Positions 1 to 8,404 of a stretch of DNA of 64,000 nt are shown in pieces. The notes under the pieces are model-generated. The model did no database searches, was not told the origin of the DNA, and saw nothing but the letters and a program-made list of their open reading frames with translations. The stretch is taken from positions 744,001-808,000 of the forward strand of contig NZ_JACYFR010000003.1 of assembly GCF_014837175.1 (NCBI RefSeq), written 5' to 3'. The position numbers and the translations under genes are program-made. Every line of letters begins with the position of its first letter. Within the stretch, counting starts at the first letter, position 1. Origin of the DNA: Cellulomonas sp. JH27-2. Lineage in GTDB: Bacteria; Actinomycetota; Actinomycetes; Actinomycetales; Cellulomonadaceae.

Positions 1-1059
1 ATGACGGCGATGATGCTGGGCGGCGCGGTCGGCCAGCTCGTCATCGGGCCGGTGTCGGACCGGTTCGGCCGGCGGATGCCCGTGCTGATCGGCGTGGCGC
101 TGCACGTGCTGACCTCGCTGCTGTGCGCGATCGCACCGAGCATCGGCACGCTCGTCGGCCTGCGCGTCCTCCAGGGCTTCTTCAACGCCGCGGCCAGCGT
201 GGTCGCGATGGCCGTGATCCGCGACCGGTTCGTCGGCTCGGATGCGTCCGGGCTCATCTCCCGGCTCATGCTCGTCATCGGCATCGCGCCGCTGTTCGCG
301 CCGTCCGTCGGCGGCATGATCGCCGGGCAGTGGGGGTGGCGGGGCGTGTTCATCGCGCTCGCCATGTTCGGGGTCGCCCTGTGGGTCGTCGTCTGGCGGC
401 GCCTGCCGGAGACGCTGCCGGCGGCCCGACGACGCGACGGCGGTCTGCGCACGGCGGGACGCGGCTACCTGACGCTCCTCAAGGACCGGCACTTCGTCGC
501 CCTCGCGATCATGCCCGGCCTGGGCACCGCGATCCTCATGAGCTACGTGATCGGCTCGCCGTTCGTCCTGATGGAGGGCTACGGCCTGACGGCGAACCAG
601 TACGCGCTGCTGTTCGCGGTCAACGGGATCGGCCTGGTGGGCGGTGCGCAGGTCAACGCGTGGCTCGTGCGCCGCGTCGCGCCCATCCGGATCGTGCGCG
701 TGGTGCTGCCCGTGTCGCTGTTCTTCACGCTCGTCTTCCTGGCGATCGCGGTGGCAGGCGTCGGCGGGCTGCCGCTGCTGCTCGTCGTGCTCTGGCTGAT
801 TCTCGCCATGGTGAACTTCGCGCCGCCCAACGCGTCGGCCATCGCCCTGTCGCGACACGGCGAGATCGCCGGCACGGCGGCGGCCTTCATCGGGGCGACA
901 GGCGCTGCGATCGGCGGCCTCATCAGCCCGCTGACCAGCCTGCTGGGCGGCGACGCGGTGGCGATGGCGGCCGTCATGGTCGGCGCCGCGACGGCTGCGC
1001 TGCTCGTCCTCGCGCTGGCGACCCCGGCCTACCGCCGCGACGGCGCCTGGAGCGTCTGA
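1..1059 (+). CDS. MFS drug/metabolite exporter, Bcr/CflA type (5' truncated by window edge)
   Basis: Major facilitator exporter in the inner membrane, probably a proton-driven drug or metabolite efflux pump. The conserved MFS loop 2-3 signature (GPVSDRFGRRMPVLIG) is at residues 17-32 of the visible part and is followed by hydrophobic segments to the C-terminus. Bcr/CflA proteins run to about 400 residues; only 352 are visible and the first transmembrane helix is missing, so the gene very probably starts outside the window and the ATG at base 1 is not the real start. It converges with the aminotransferase gene, the stops being one base apart. The substrate cannot be read from the sequence. Confidence 0.85.
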   Translation: MTAMMLGGAVGQLVIGPVSDRFGRRMPVLIGVALHVLTSLLCAIAPSIGTLVGLRVLQGFFNAAASVVAMAVIRDRFVGSDASGLISRLMLVIGIAPLFAPSVGGMIAGQWGWRGVFIALAMFGVALWVVVWRRLPETLPAARRRDGGLRTAGRGYLTLLKDRHFVALAIMPGLGTAILMSYVIGSPFVLMEGYGLTANQYALLFAVNGIGLVGGAQVNAWLVRRVAPIRIVRVVLPVSLFFTLVFLAIAVAGVGGLPLLLVVLWLILAMVNFAPPNASAIALSRHGEIAGTAAAFIGATGAAIGGLISPLTSLLGGDAVAMAAVMVGAATAALLVLALATPAYRRDGAWSV

Positions 1060-1060
1060 C

Positions 1061-2266
1061 TCAGGCCAGGCGCTGCAGGCGGGCGACCGCCTCGTGCAGC
1101 ACCTCGTCGCGTTTGACGAAGGTGAAGCGGACCCAGGAGGCCAACGCCGAGTCGGCCGACGAGCCGGCCCGCGTGAACGCGGAGACCGGCACACCGACGA
1201 CACCGGCGAGCGACGGCAGGTCGCGGCACAGGGCGGCGCCGTCGCCGTGCCCCAGCCGCGAGGCGTCGGCGAGCACGAAGTAGGTACCGTCGGGCCGCAC
1301 CACGTCGAACCCGGCCGCCGTCAGCCCGTCGCACAGCAGGTCCCGCCGACGAGCGAGCGACGCGGCCAGCTCGTCGACCCACGCCTGCACGCCGGGGTCG
1401 CCGAGCGCGAACGCGACGGCCGGCTGGAACGGCGCTCCGGAGACGTAGGTGAGGAACTGCTTGACGGTCCGCACGGCGTCGACCAGGTGCGCGGGGCCGT
1501 GCACCCAGCCCACCTTCCAGCCCGTGAAGGACAGGGTCTTGCCGGCCGACGAGATCGTCAGCGTCCGCTCCGCCATGTCCGCCAGGGTCGCGATCGGCAC
1601 GTGGGGAACCCCGAACGTCAGGTGCTCGTAGACCTCGTCGGTCACGACGATCGCGTCGTGCTGCCGCGCGAGCCGGGCGACGACGGCCAGCTCGTCGGGC
1701 GTCAGCACCGTGCCTGTCGGGTTGTGCGGCGTGTTGAGGAGCACCAGGCGCGTGCGGTCGGTGAACGCGGCCGTCAGCGCCGCCTCGTCGAGCCGGAAGC
1801 CGTCGGGCGTCGCGGCCAGCGGGGCGGTGGTGTGCGTGGCGCCGGCCATCGCGATCACGGCGGCGTAGGAGTCGTAGAAGGGTTCGAGCGTGAGGACCTC
1901 GTCGGCCGGGCCGACGAGCGCCAGGACGGCCGCCGCCAGCGCCTCGGTGGCGCCCGTCGTCACGAGCACCTCGCGGTCCGGGTCGACGACCAGGCCGTAG
2001 TGCCGCCGCTGGTGGTCGGCGATCGCGTGCCGCAGCGCCGGGATGCCCGGGCCGGGCGGGTACTGGTTGGCGCCGTCGGCGATGGCGGCCCGGGCCGCGT
2101 CCGCGACGGACGCAGGGCCGTCCACGTCGGGGAAGCCCTGACCCAGGTTGATCGCACCCGTGCGCACGGCCAGTGCGCTCATCTCCGCGAAGATCGTCGC
2201 GCGCGGGGTGCCGTCGTCGGCCAGGAGGCCGGTCGCGTGGGCGACGTCGCGCCAGCGGGAGGTCAT
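1061..2266 (-). CDS. Class I PLP-dependent aminotransferase (DapC/YbdL-like)
   Basis: Fold-type I aminotransferase of about 401 residues. Family marks are NLGQGFPD near the N-terminus, NTPHNPTG in the middle, the TDEVYEHL cofactor-binding Asp and Tyr, and SSAGKTLSFTGWKVGW, where Lys243 would form the aldimine with pyridoxal phosphate. In actinobacteria this subgroup is often annotated as N-succinyldiaminopimelate aminotransferase, but kynurenine/methionine aminotransferases share the same motifs, so the substrate is open. The start was put at the ATG at 2266 (MTSRWRDV); the frame stays open 25 codons upstream, but that extension is not family-like and overlaps the tandem repeat at 2290-2337. 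Confidence 0.85.
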   Translation of the reverse strand: MTSRWRDVAHATGLLADDGTPRATIFAEMSALAVRTGAINLGQGFPDVDGPASVADAARAAIADGANQYPPGPGIPALRHAIADHQRRHYGLVVDPDREVLVTTGATEALAAAVLALVGPADEVLTLEPFYDSYAAVIAMAGATHTTAPLAATPDGFRLDEAALTAAFTDRTRLVLLNTPHNPTGTVLTPDELAVVARLARQHDAIVVTDEVYEHLTFGVPHVPIATLADMAERTLTISSAGKTLSFTGWKVGWVHGPAHLVDAVRTVKQFLTYVSGAPFQPAVAFALGDPGVQAWVDELAASLARRRDLLCDGLTAAGFDVVRPDGTYFVLADASRLGHGDGAALCRDLPSLAGVVGVPVSAFTRAGSSADSALASWVRFTFVKRDEVLHEAVARLQRLA

Positions 2267-2289
2267 GCCCGCAAGGGTAGGGGAGAGGT

Positions 2290-2337
2290 CAGTACGTCCC
2301 GCTTGCCGCGGCTCAGTACATCCCGCTTGCCGCAGCC
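2290..2337. repeat. 24-bp tandem duplication at the end of a small ORF
   Basis: Two adjacent 24-bp units (2290-2313 and 2314-2337) differ at three positions. Read on the minus strand, each unit encodes Ala-Ala-Ala-Ser-Gly-(Met/Thr)-Tyr followed by TGA, so the C-terminus and stop codon of the 39-residue ORF at 2313-2432 have been copied immediately downstream. Confidence 0.8.
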
Positions 2338-2432
2338 ACACCGACGAGGATGACGAGGCCCACGGACGCGAACGCGGTCACGACCCACCACTCCACGTGG
2401 TGGTGACGACGTACTTCCCGACGAGCGGCCAT
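2313..2432 (-). CDS. Small single-pass membrane protein (39 aa), unknown function
   Basis: An ATG at 2432 opens a 39-codon frame: a basic, His-rich start (MAARREVRRHHH), then two tryptophans and one hydrophobic helix (residues 16-36) ending in AAASGMY. The layout is that of a small inner-membrane protein. A GGAGGT sequence abuts the ATG directly, which is too close for ordinary initiation, so a downstream GTG (codon 13, before the helix) is possible. No family recognised. The C-terminal codons are duplicated in tandem after the stop. Without comparative data the gene remains tentative. Confidence 0.4.
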   Translation of the reverse strand: MAARREVRRHHHVEWWVVTAFASVGLVILVGVAAASGMY

Positions 2433-2570
2433 ACCTCCAAGATCGGCAGGTGCGGCGCCACGTACAACCCGCCACGGCGCTGAGCGCGGAAATCACCCGG
2501 ACGGGTGCAAGATCCGGTCGTCCGCTGACACGCGACGCAACGGATCGCCGCTGCCCCGCGAGCCCGCTCG

Positions 2571-3071
2571 TCAGGAGTGCGCCGAGTCCAGCTTGCCGGC
2601 GAGCTGCTGCAGCTGGTCGGACAGCGACTGGATGCCGTCCGCAGCCGAGCCGGACGCGTCGTCCTTCGCCGCCTCGAGGTTCTTCTGCGCCTCGTCGACC
2701 TTCGCCTTGGCGTCGTCGAGAGCCTGGTCGCTGTTCGCGTTGGCGTCCTTGGCGGCCTCGTCCAGCGACGACTGCGCGTCCTGCACCGCGCTCTGCGCGG
2801 AGTCGACGGCGGCCTTGGCCTGTGCGTCGGCGTCGGAGAGCTGGGCCTTGAGCTCGTCGACCTTCGCGCGCGCCTCGTCGGCGGACGCCTTGGCCTCGTC
2901 GACCTTGGCCTGGATGCTGTCCACGGCCGAGCGGGCGCTCGCCGCCACGTCCTTCGCGCGCTGCGAGGCCGCGTCGATGTCGTCGTCGGAGCAGCCCGCC
3001 AGCGTGAGGGCGGCGAGCAGGGGTGCGGCGACGAGCAGGGCGCCGACGCGCGTGGTGCGGGGCAGGGACAC
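2571..3071 (-). CDS. Putative lipoprotein with long alanine-rich coiled coil
   Basis: Secreted lipoprotein of about 166 residues. From the GTG at 3071, which has GGAGGT four bases upstream, the protein has a short basic start, a hydrophobic signal helix and a lipobox LAGC with Cys27 as the lipidated residue. The remainder is rich in Ala, Asp, Lys and Ser in heptad-like patterns (AKVDEAKASADEARAKVDEL), which predicts one long charged coiled coil, perhaps a spacer or scaffold at the outer face of the membrane. Coiled-coil lipoproteins of this kind are common but poorly characterised, so no function is given. A palindromic repeat and two hairpins separate it from adhE upstream. Confidence 0.75.
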   Translation of the reverse strand: MSLPRTTRVGALLVAAPLLAALTLAGCSDDDIDAASQRAKDVAASARSAVDSIQAKVDEAKASADEARAKVDELKAQLSDADAQAKAAVDSAQSAVQDAQSSLDEAAKDANANSDQALDDAKAKVDEAQKNLEAAKDDASGSAADGIQSLSDQLQQLAGKLDSAHS

Positions 3072-3137
3072 GAGGACCTCCGGGGTTCGAGGGACACAAC
3101 GGTGCAAGATCACGCGGTCCGGAGCAACCCGAGAAAA

Positions 3138-3191
3138 CCGCAACGTCCGAGCAACGGGTCGCGATAGCGACCAGTTCCTCGGACGTTGCGG
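3138..3191. repeat. Palindromic repeat element, copy 1 (intergenic)
   Basis: A nearly complete 54-nt palindrome. The outer arms CGCAACGTCCGAG (3139-3151) and CTCGGACGTTGCG (3178-3190) are perfect, a C-C mismatch follows, then AAC/GTT and GGTCGC/GCGACC close on a GATA loop. It lies between the coiled-coil lipoprotein and adhE. The same architecture, including the C-C mismatch, recurs inside lysA at 17827-17870, so it is a dispersed REP-like repeat and not just a terminator. Confidence 0.8.
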
Positions 3192-3196
3192 GTGGG

Positions 3197-3232
3197 GGCG
3201 CCCCGCCCGGTGACAGGGTCGGGCGGGGCGCC
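3197..3232 (-). terminator. Hairpin downstream of adhE (second)
   Basis: Perfect 12-bp inverted repeat (GGCGCCCCGCCC at 3197-3208 with its complement at 3221-3232) around a 12-nt loop. It sits after the adhE stop on the same strand, next to the palindromic repeat. There is no U-run, so it may stabilise the 3' end or act with Rho. Confidence 0.5.
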
Positions 3233-3251
3233 GGCGAGCAGGGGGCGGGAA

Positions 3252-3283
3252 GGGGCCGGCACGAGGGGGAGGGAGCCGGCCCC
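3252..3283 (-). terminator. Hairpin just after adhE stop
   Basis: Inverted repeat GGGGCCGGC/GCCGGCCCC (3252-3260 and 3275-3283) with a 14-nt loop, five bases past the adhE stop codon. It is GC-rich without a strong U-tract; it is probably the first 3'-end structure of the adhE mRNA. Confidence 0.5.
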
Positions 3284-3288
3284 GACCC

Positions 3289-5988
3289 TCAGGCCGGCTT
3301 CTGCTCGCTCCGGCGGCCCCGGACGTCCTCCAGCGACGTGCCGTAGTAGGCCGCGGTCAACAGGTCCACCATGTCGTCGATCATCGGCATCCGCGGGTTG
3401 GCGGGTGCGCACTGGTCCTCGTAGGCGCCCATGGCCACCTCGTCGAGCCGGCCGATGAACGACGCCTCGTCGACACCCTGCGCCTGGAAGGACGACGGGA
3501 TGCCGACCTTGCTGCGCAGCGCCTCGACGGCGAGCGCGTACGACTCGACACCCTGCGCCGGCGTGGCCGCAGGCAGGCCGAGCATCGCGGCGATCTGCTG
3601 GAACCGCTCGGGGGCGACGTAGTGCTCGTACTTCGGCCAGCTCGTCAGCTTCGTCGGGACCGTGCCGTTGTAGCGGATGACGTGCGGGAGCAGCGTCGCG
3701 TTGGTCCGGCCGTGCACCAGGTGGAACGTGGACCCGGTGACGTGGGCCATGGCGTGCACGATGCCGAGGAACGCGTTGCCGAAGCTCATGCCCGCGATGG
3801 TCCCGGCGTTGTGCATCTTCTCGCGGGCGTCCTTGGTTGCGGGGTCGTCGGGCGACCCGTTCACGGACTGGGCGAGGTTGTCGAAGATCAGCCGGATCGC
3901 CTGCAGGGCCATGCCGTCGGTGAAGTCGTTGGCGTAGACGCTGACGTAGGCCTCGGTGGCGTGCGTCAGGGCGTCGAACCCGGAGTCCGCCGCGAGCGAC
4001 GCGGGCATCTTGGCCGTCAGGACGGGGTCGATGATCGCGACCGACGGGGTCAGCGCGTAGTCCGCGAGCGGGTACTTCTTGCCCGCGTCAGGGTCGGAGA
4101 TGACCGCGAACGGCGTGACCTCGGCGCCCGTGCCCGACGTGGTCGGGATGCAGACGAGCTGCGCGAGGTCGCCCAGCACCGGGAACTTGAAGGCGCGCTT
4201 GCGCACGTCGAAGAACTTCTGCTTGAGGTCGGAGAAGTCGATCTCCGGGTGCTCGTACAGCAGCCACATGACCTTCGCAGCGTCCATCGGCGAGCCGCCG
4301 CCCAGCGCGATGATCGTGTCAGGGCGGAAGTGCCGCATGCTCGCGGCCCCCTTCTGCACGGTGCGCACGCTCGGCTCGGGCTCGACCTCGTCGATGATCT
4401 GCAGCGCGACCTTCGTCTGGCGGCGGTTCAGGACGTCGATGATCTTGTCGACGAAGCCGAGGGTCGTCATGGTCGCGTCGGTGACGATCGTGACGCGCTC
4501 GACGTCGGGCATGTCCGCCAGGTAGCGGATGGCGTTCGGCTCGAAGTACGTCTTGGCCGGCACCTTGAACCACTGCAGGTTGTTGTTGCGGCGTCCGACG
4601 CGCTTGATGTTGATGAGGTTCACCGCCGAGACGTTGTTGGACACCGAGTTGTGGCCGTAGGAGCCGCAGCCCAGCGTCAGGGACGGGATGAAGGCGTTGT
4701 AGATGTCGCCGATGCCGCCCAGCGAGGACGGGGCGTTCTCGATGACGCGGATCGCCTTGACGCGGCGGCCGAACTCCTCGGTCAGCGCGTGGTCGCGGGT
4801 GTGGATCGCGGCGGAGTGACCCAAGCCGTCGAACTCGACCATCTGCTCGGCCAGGCTGATGCCCTGCTCGGTGGTCGACGCGCGCAGCACGGCCAGGACC
4901 GGCGCGAGCTTCTCGCGGGTCAGCGGCTCGGCGGGGCCCACCTCGGAGACCTCGGCCAGGATGATCGACGTGTCGTCGGGCACGCTGAAGCCCGCGTTCT
5001 GCGCGATCCACTGCGGCGACTGCCCGACGACGGCCGGGTTGAGCTTGGCCCCGGCGCAGTTCTCGCCGGCCTCGACACCGAAGATGAACTTCTCGAGCTG
5101 GGCCTTCTCGGCCGGCGTCGCCCGGTAGGCGTGCAGCACGGCGAACTCGGCCATGGCGGCGTCGTAGATCTCGTCGTCCAGGATGACGGCCTGCTCGCTC
5201 GCGCAGATCATGCCGTTGTCGAACGCCTTGGACAGCACCACGTCGTTGACGGCGCGCTTGAGCTTGGCGGACCTCTCGATGTACGCGGGCACGTTGCCGG
5301 CGCCGACGCCCAGCGCGGGCTTGCCGCACGAGTACGCGGCCCGGACCATCGCGTTGCCTCCCGTGGCCAGGATCATCGAGACCCCGGGGTGGTTCATGAG
5401 GGTGTTCGTGGCCTCGATCGACGGCGTCTCGACCCACTGGATGCAGTGCTCGGGGGCGCCCGCCGCGACGGCCGCGTCGCGGACCACGCGCGCGGCGGCC
5501 ACCGACGAGGCCTGCGCGGCCGGGTGGAACGCGAAGATGATCGGGTTGCGGGTCTTCAGTGCGATCAGCGACTTGAAGATCGCGGTCGACGTCGGGTTGG
5601 TGACCGGCGTGACGCCGCAGATGACGCCGACGGGCTCGGCGATCTCCGTGATGCCGTTGAGCTCGTCGCGGTGGATGACGCCCACGGTCTTGAGGTCGGC
5701 CATCGAGTTCGTGACGTGCTCGCACGCGAAGATGTTCTTCACGGCCTTGTCCTCGAACACCCCGCGCCCGGTCTCGCGGACCGCCGCCTGCGCCAGGACG
5801 CCGTGCTGGTCGAGGGCCGCGACGGACCCCTTCTTCACCAGCTGGTCGACGTCCTCCTGCGTGAAGCGGGCGTACTCGGCGAGGGCCTTCGTGGCGTTCG
5901 CGACGAGCTGGTCGATCGCGTCCGCGGTGGGCGCCTCGTTCGGCGCAGTGGACTTCTTCGAGACTGCCTTGCTCACAGTGGCGCTCAC
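3289..5988 (-). CDS. adhE: Bifunctional acetaldehyde-CoA/alcohol dehydrogenase AdhE
   Basis: Converts acetyl-CoA to acetaldehyde and then ethanol, using two NADH, and regenerates NAD+ during fermentation. The 899-residue product has the full two-domain layout: an N-terminal CoA-acylating aldehyde dehydrogenase with the catalytic cysteine in GMICASEQ (Cys262), and a C-terminal iron-dependent alcohol dehydrogenase with the GGGSPMDAAK nucleotide site and the histidines of HAMAHVTGSTFHLVHG. AdhE of this kind assembles into spirosomes in other bacteria. The start is the GTG at 5988, preceded by AGGAG at 7-nt spacing; the open frame extends further upstream only as an antisense shadow of the antiporter region. 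It appears to be a single-gene unit with hairpins downstream. No Rex-type operator was seen upstream. Confidence 0.95.
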   Translation of the reverse strand: MSATVSKAVSKKSTAPNEAPTADAIDQLVANATKALAEYARFTQEDVDQLVKKGSVAALDQHGVLAQAAVRETGRGVFEDKAVKNIFACEHVTNSMADLKTVGVIHRDELNGITEIAEPVGVICGVTPVTNPTSTAIFKSLIALKTRNPIIFAFHPAAQASSVAAARVVRDAAVAAGAPEHCIQWVETPSIEATNTLMNHPGVSMILATGGNAMVRAAYSCGKPALGVGAGNVPAYIERSAKLKRAVNDVVLSKAFDNGMICASEQAVILDDEIYDAAMAEFAVLHAYRATPAEKAQLEKFIFGVEAGENCAGAKLNPAVVGQSPQWIAQNAGFSVPDDTSIILAEVSEVGPAEPLTREKLAPVLAVLRASTTEQGISLAEQMVEFDGLGHSAAIHTRDHALTEEFGRRVKAIRVIENAPSSLGGIGDIYNAFIPSLTLGCGSYGHNSVSNNVSAVNLINIKRVGRRNNNLQWFKVPAKTYFEPNAIRYLADMPDVERVTIVTDATMTTLGFVDKIIDVLNRRQTKVALQIIDEVEPEPSVRTVQKGAASMRHFRPDTIIALGGGSPMDAAKVMWLLYEHPEIDFSDLKQKFFDVRKRAFKFPVLGDLAQLVCIPTTSGTGAEVTPFAVISDPDAGKKYPLADYALTPSVAIIDPVLTAKMPASLAADSGFDALTHATEAYVSVYANDFTDGMALQAIRLIFDNLAQSVNGSPDDPATKDAREKMHNAGTIAGMSFGNAFLGIVHAMAHVTGSTFHLVHGRTNATLLPHVIRYNGTVPTKLTSWPKYEHYVAPERFQQIAAMLGLPAATPAQGVESYALAVEALRSKVGIPSSFQAQGVDEASFIGRLDEVAMGAYEDQCAPANPRMPMIDDMVDLLTAAYYGTSLEDVRGRRSEQKPA

Positions 5989-6155
5989 CGTGGGGCTCCT
6001 GGGTGTCGGTCGAGTGGTGTCGTCGGCCGGTTGCTGGAGCTCTCGGCTGACATCTCCGACGCTAGGGAGCATTCGTCCCATGATCCTGGGGCGAAGGTCC
6101 CGATCAGGGCAGCGACGGCGACGTCGTGGCCTTCGTCGGGGCCACGACCGGGACC

Positions 6156-7868
6156 TCAGTCCCCGATGCGCTCCACCCAGGACGACGACAGCGCCTCGTC
6201 CTCCAGGTCGAGCTCGCGCAGCATCCGGCGCATGACGGTCTCGTCGAGCTCGCCCGCGTCGCGGCGTTCCATCAGCACGTCGCGTTGCGCGGAGACGATG
6301 GCGCGGCGCAGCTTCTGCGTCCGGCTGGCCTCCTCGGCACCGGGCAGCTGGCCGGTCGCCGGCCGGCCGGCCGGTCCCAGGCCGTGCGCGCTGTCGGTGG
6401 CGTCGACGCCGTCGGGGAGCAGCTCGTCGGCGTTGTCGGGGTCGAGCATGACGGCGGCCGCGGCGGCCCGCCCTCGCCAGATCCCGGAGAGCCGGTCGAT
6501 CGCCTTGTCCGCCTTGGCCTCGCCCATCAGCTCGGTCCATTCGGGTCGCTGCTCCTCGAGCAGGTCCTGCACGGCGGCGGAGGTCGCCACCCGGGTGGCC
6601 GCCTCCTGCGCGTCGTCGTCGGCGACCTCGGCGCTCGAGCCCACGCGCAGCCGCCGGATGACCCAGGGCAGCGACAAACCCTGCAGCAGCAGCGTCCCGA
6701 TCGCCACGGTGTACGCCGCCAGCTGGAGGGTCGCGCGGTCGGTGAACGGCTCCCCGTCGACGGTCGCGGGGATGGCGGCCGCCGCGGCCAGCGTGACGAC
6801 GCCGCGCATGCCGGCCCAGGACACGACAGCCGACTCGCGCGCGGACAGCGCGTCGTGCACCGGTCGGTGCGAGCCAGGTAGTCGCAGGTTGTCGAAGGGG
6901 GCGGTCAGGAAGACGTAGAGGGGCCGCACCAGGATCGCGACGGCGAGCACGGCGGCGGACAGCACGAGCCCGTGCGCGAGGCCCTGGTCCGACGCCATCA
7001 CGTCGCGCACCACCCACGGGAGCTGCATGCCGATGAGCGCGAAGGTGAACGACTCCAGCAGCAGGTCGAGGGTCGACCAGAGCGGTCCCTCGTAGAGGCG
7101 CGTCGCGTACCCGGCACGGGGAGACGTGTGGCCCAGGTAGAGGCCCGCCGTCACGACCGCCAGCACGCCCGACCCGTGCAGGCCCTCGGCGGCCCAGTAG
7201 GCGGCGAACGGCGTCAGCAGGCCGATGGCGGAGGCGACGACGGGGTCGTCCAGGTGCATCCGCACGAGGTGCACCATCCAGCCGAGCACGAGCCCGATCG
7301 CGACACCGGCGACGACCGCCAGCGCGAACGTCGCGACGCCCTCGCGCAGCGCCCAGGCGCCCGTCGCGGCGCCGGTCAACGCCACCTTGTACAGGGTCAG
7401 CGACGTGGCGTCGTTGATCAGGCTCTCGCCGGTGAGCAACGTCATCACCCGTCGCGGCAGGCCGAGCCGTCGGCCCACCGCGGACGCGGCGACGGCGTCG
7501 GGCGGTGCGACGACGGCTCCCAGAACGAGCGCGACGGCGAACGGCGCCGCCGGCTCGAGCCACCAGAAGACGAGCGCCACGGCGGCCGCCGTGACGAACA
7601 CGAGCCCGACCCCGAGCCGCGTGATCGAGTTCAGCGAGGCGCGAAAGTCACGGTACGACGAGGCGAGGGCGGCCGAGTAGAGCAGCGGGGGCAGGACGAA
7701 CTGCAGGATGATCTCGGGGTCGACCTCGTAGCGCGGCACGGCGGGCAGCAGCGAGACCGCCAGGGCGACGCCGACGACGACGAGCGGCGCGGGCCAGCCG
7801 CGCCGCCGGCACCAGGCGCCGACGAGCACGGCCCCCGCCACCAGCAGGAAGACCTCGACGTGCTCCAA
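6156..7868 (-). CDS. CPA1-family Na+/H+ antiporter
   Basis: Monovalent cation/proton antiporter in the inner membrane, working in pH and sodium homeostasis. About 570 residues: an N-terminal membrane domain of roughly 12 helices with the CPA1 signatures FVLPPLLYSAAL and GAVVAPPDAVA (the acidic residue in the ion-binding helix) and TGESLINDATSL, then a hydrophilic C-terminal tail of about 150 residues rich in acidic and Arg residues, probably regulatory. The start is taken as the TTG at 7868 because GGAGG lies 7 nt upstream and the first helix follows at once; no in-frame ATG fits better. It appears to be monocistronic. Confidence 0.9.
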   Translation of the reverse strand: MEHVEVFLLVAGAVLVGAWCRRRGWPAPLVVVGVALAVSLLPAVPRYEVDPEIILQFVLPPLLYSAALASSYRDFRASLNSITRLGVGLVFVTAAAVALVFWWLEPAAPFAVALVLGAVVAPPDAVAASAVGRRLGLPRRVMTLLTGESLINDATSLTLYKVALTGAATGAWALREGVATFALAVVAGVAIGLVLGWMVHLVRMHLDDPVVASAIGLLTPFAAYWAAEGLHGSGVLAVVTAGLYLGHTSPRAGYATRLYEGPLWSTLDLLLESFTFALIGMQLPWVVRDVMASDQGLAHGLVLSAAVLAVAILVRPLYVFLTAPFDNLRLPGSHRPVHDALSARESAVVSWAGMRGVVTLAAAAAIPATVDGEPFTDRATLQLAAYTVAIGTLLLQGLSLPWVIRRLRVGSSAEVADDDAQEAATRVATSAAVQDLLEEQRPEWTELMGEAKADKAIDRLSGIWRGRAAAAAVMLDPDNADELLPDGVDATDSAHGLGPAGRPATGQLPGAEEASRTQKLRRAIVSAQRDVLMERRDAGELDETVMRRMLRELDLEDEALSSSWVERIGD

Positions 7869-7984
7869 CGACCTGCCTCCGGTGTCCGCGAACGATGGTC
7901 CATCGTCGCAGCCGAGACCGTGTCCGTCCTGGCAGGGACGTGTGCCCGGGCCGTGCCGCGCCGGAATCCTGCGAAGGTGGGTGG

Positions 7985-8395
7985 TCAGGCGGGCATGCGT
8001 CCGTGCAGCAGGTCGTCGAGCGTCACGGTGTCGAGCATCCCGTGCAGCCTCTCGTCGAGCAGCGTCCACAGCGACGGCAGGTGCCGAGCCGGCCCGCGGT
8101 AGGACAGGTCGGCCGCGGGCGTCGCGCGGACGGTGACGAACGGGCCGTCGAACAGCGAGACGACCCCGCCCAGGTGCACCTGCGACGCCGGCCGGGCCAG
8201 GTGGTAGCCGCCGTGCGCGCCGCGGCGGCTCGCCACGTACCCGTGCTTGCGCAGGTCGTTGAGGATCGCCTCGGCGTAACCGTGCGGCAGGCCCTGCGCC
8301 GTGCTCATGGCGTCGGCGCTGAGGACGTCCGGATCGCGTTCAGCCAGCAGCAGCAGGGCCTGGACCGCGTAGTCCACGCGTGCCGAGATGCGCAT
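7985..8395 (-). CDS. Rrf2-family transcriptional regulator, cysteine-free (CymR-like)
   Basis: A 136-residue winged-helix regulator beginning MRISARVDYAVQALLLLA, with the Rrf2 wing GAHGGYHLARP around residues 58-68. It has no cysteine at all, so unlike IscR or NsrR it cannot hold an Fe-S cluster; that is the state of CymR, which senses cysteine status through protein partners. It is the last gene of the sulfate uptake operon, starting 9 bases past the cysA stop, which fits a local regulator of sulfur assimilation. A palindromic operator candidate lies upstream of the first gene at 12248-12290. Family assignment is firm; CymR-like function is inferred. Confidence 0.85.
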   Translation of the reverse strand: MRISARVDYAVQALLLLAERDPDVLSADAMSTAQGLPHGYAEAILNDLRKHGYVASRRGAHGGYHLARPASQVHLGGVVSLFDGPFVTVRATPAADLSYRGPARHLPSLWTLLDERLHGMLDTVTLDDLLHGRMPA

Positions 8396-8404
8396 CGTCG
8401 GGCC

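Noticed and set aside
3289..7563. Single 1424-codon frame covering adhE and the antiporter region
   Set aside because: Only the part from the GTG at 5988 is AdhE; the upstream part is Arg-rich shadow of the antiporter gene, which is read in another frame.
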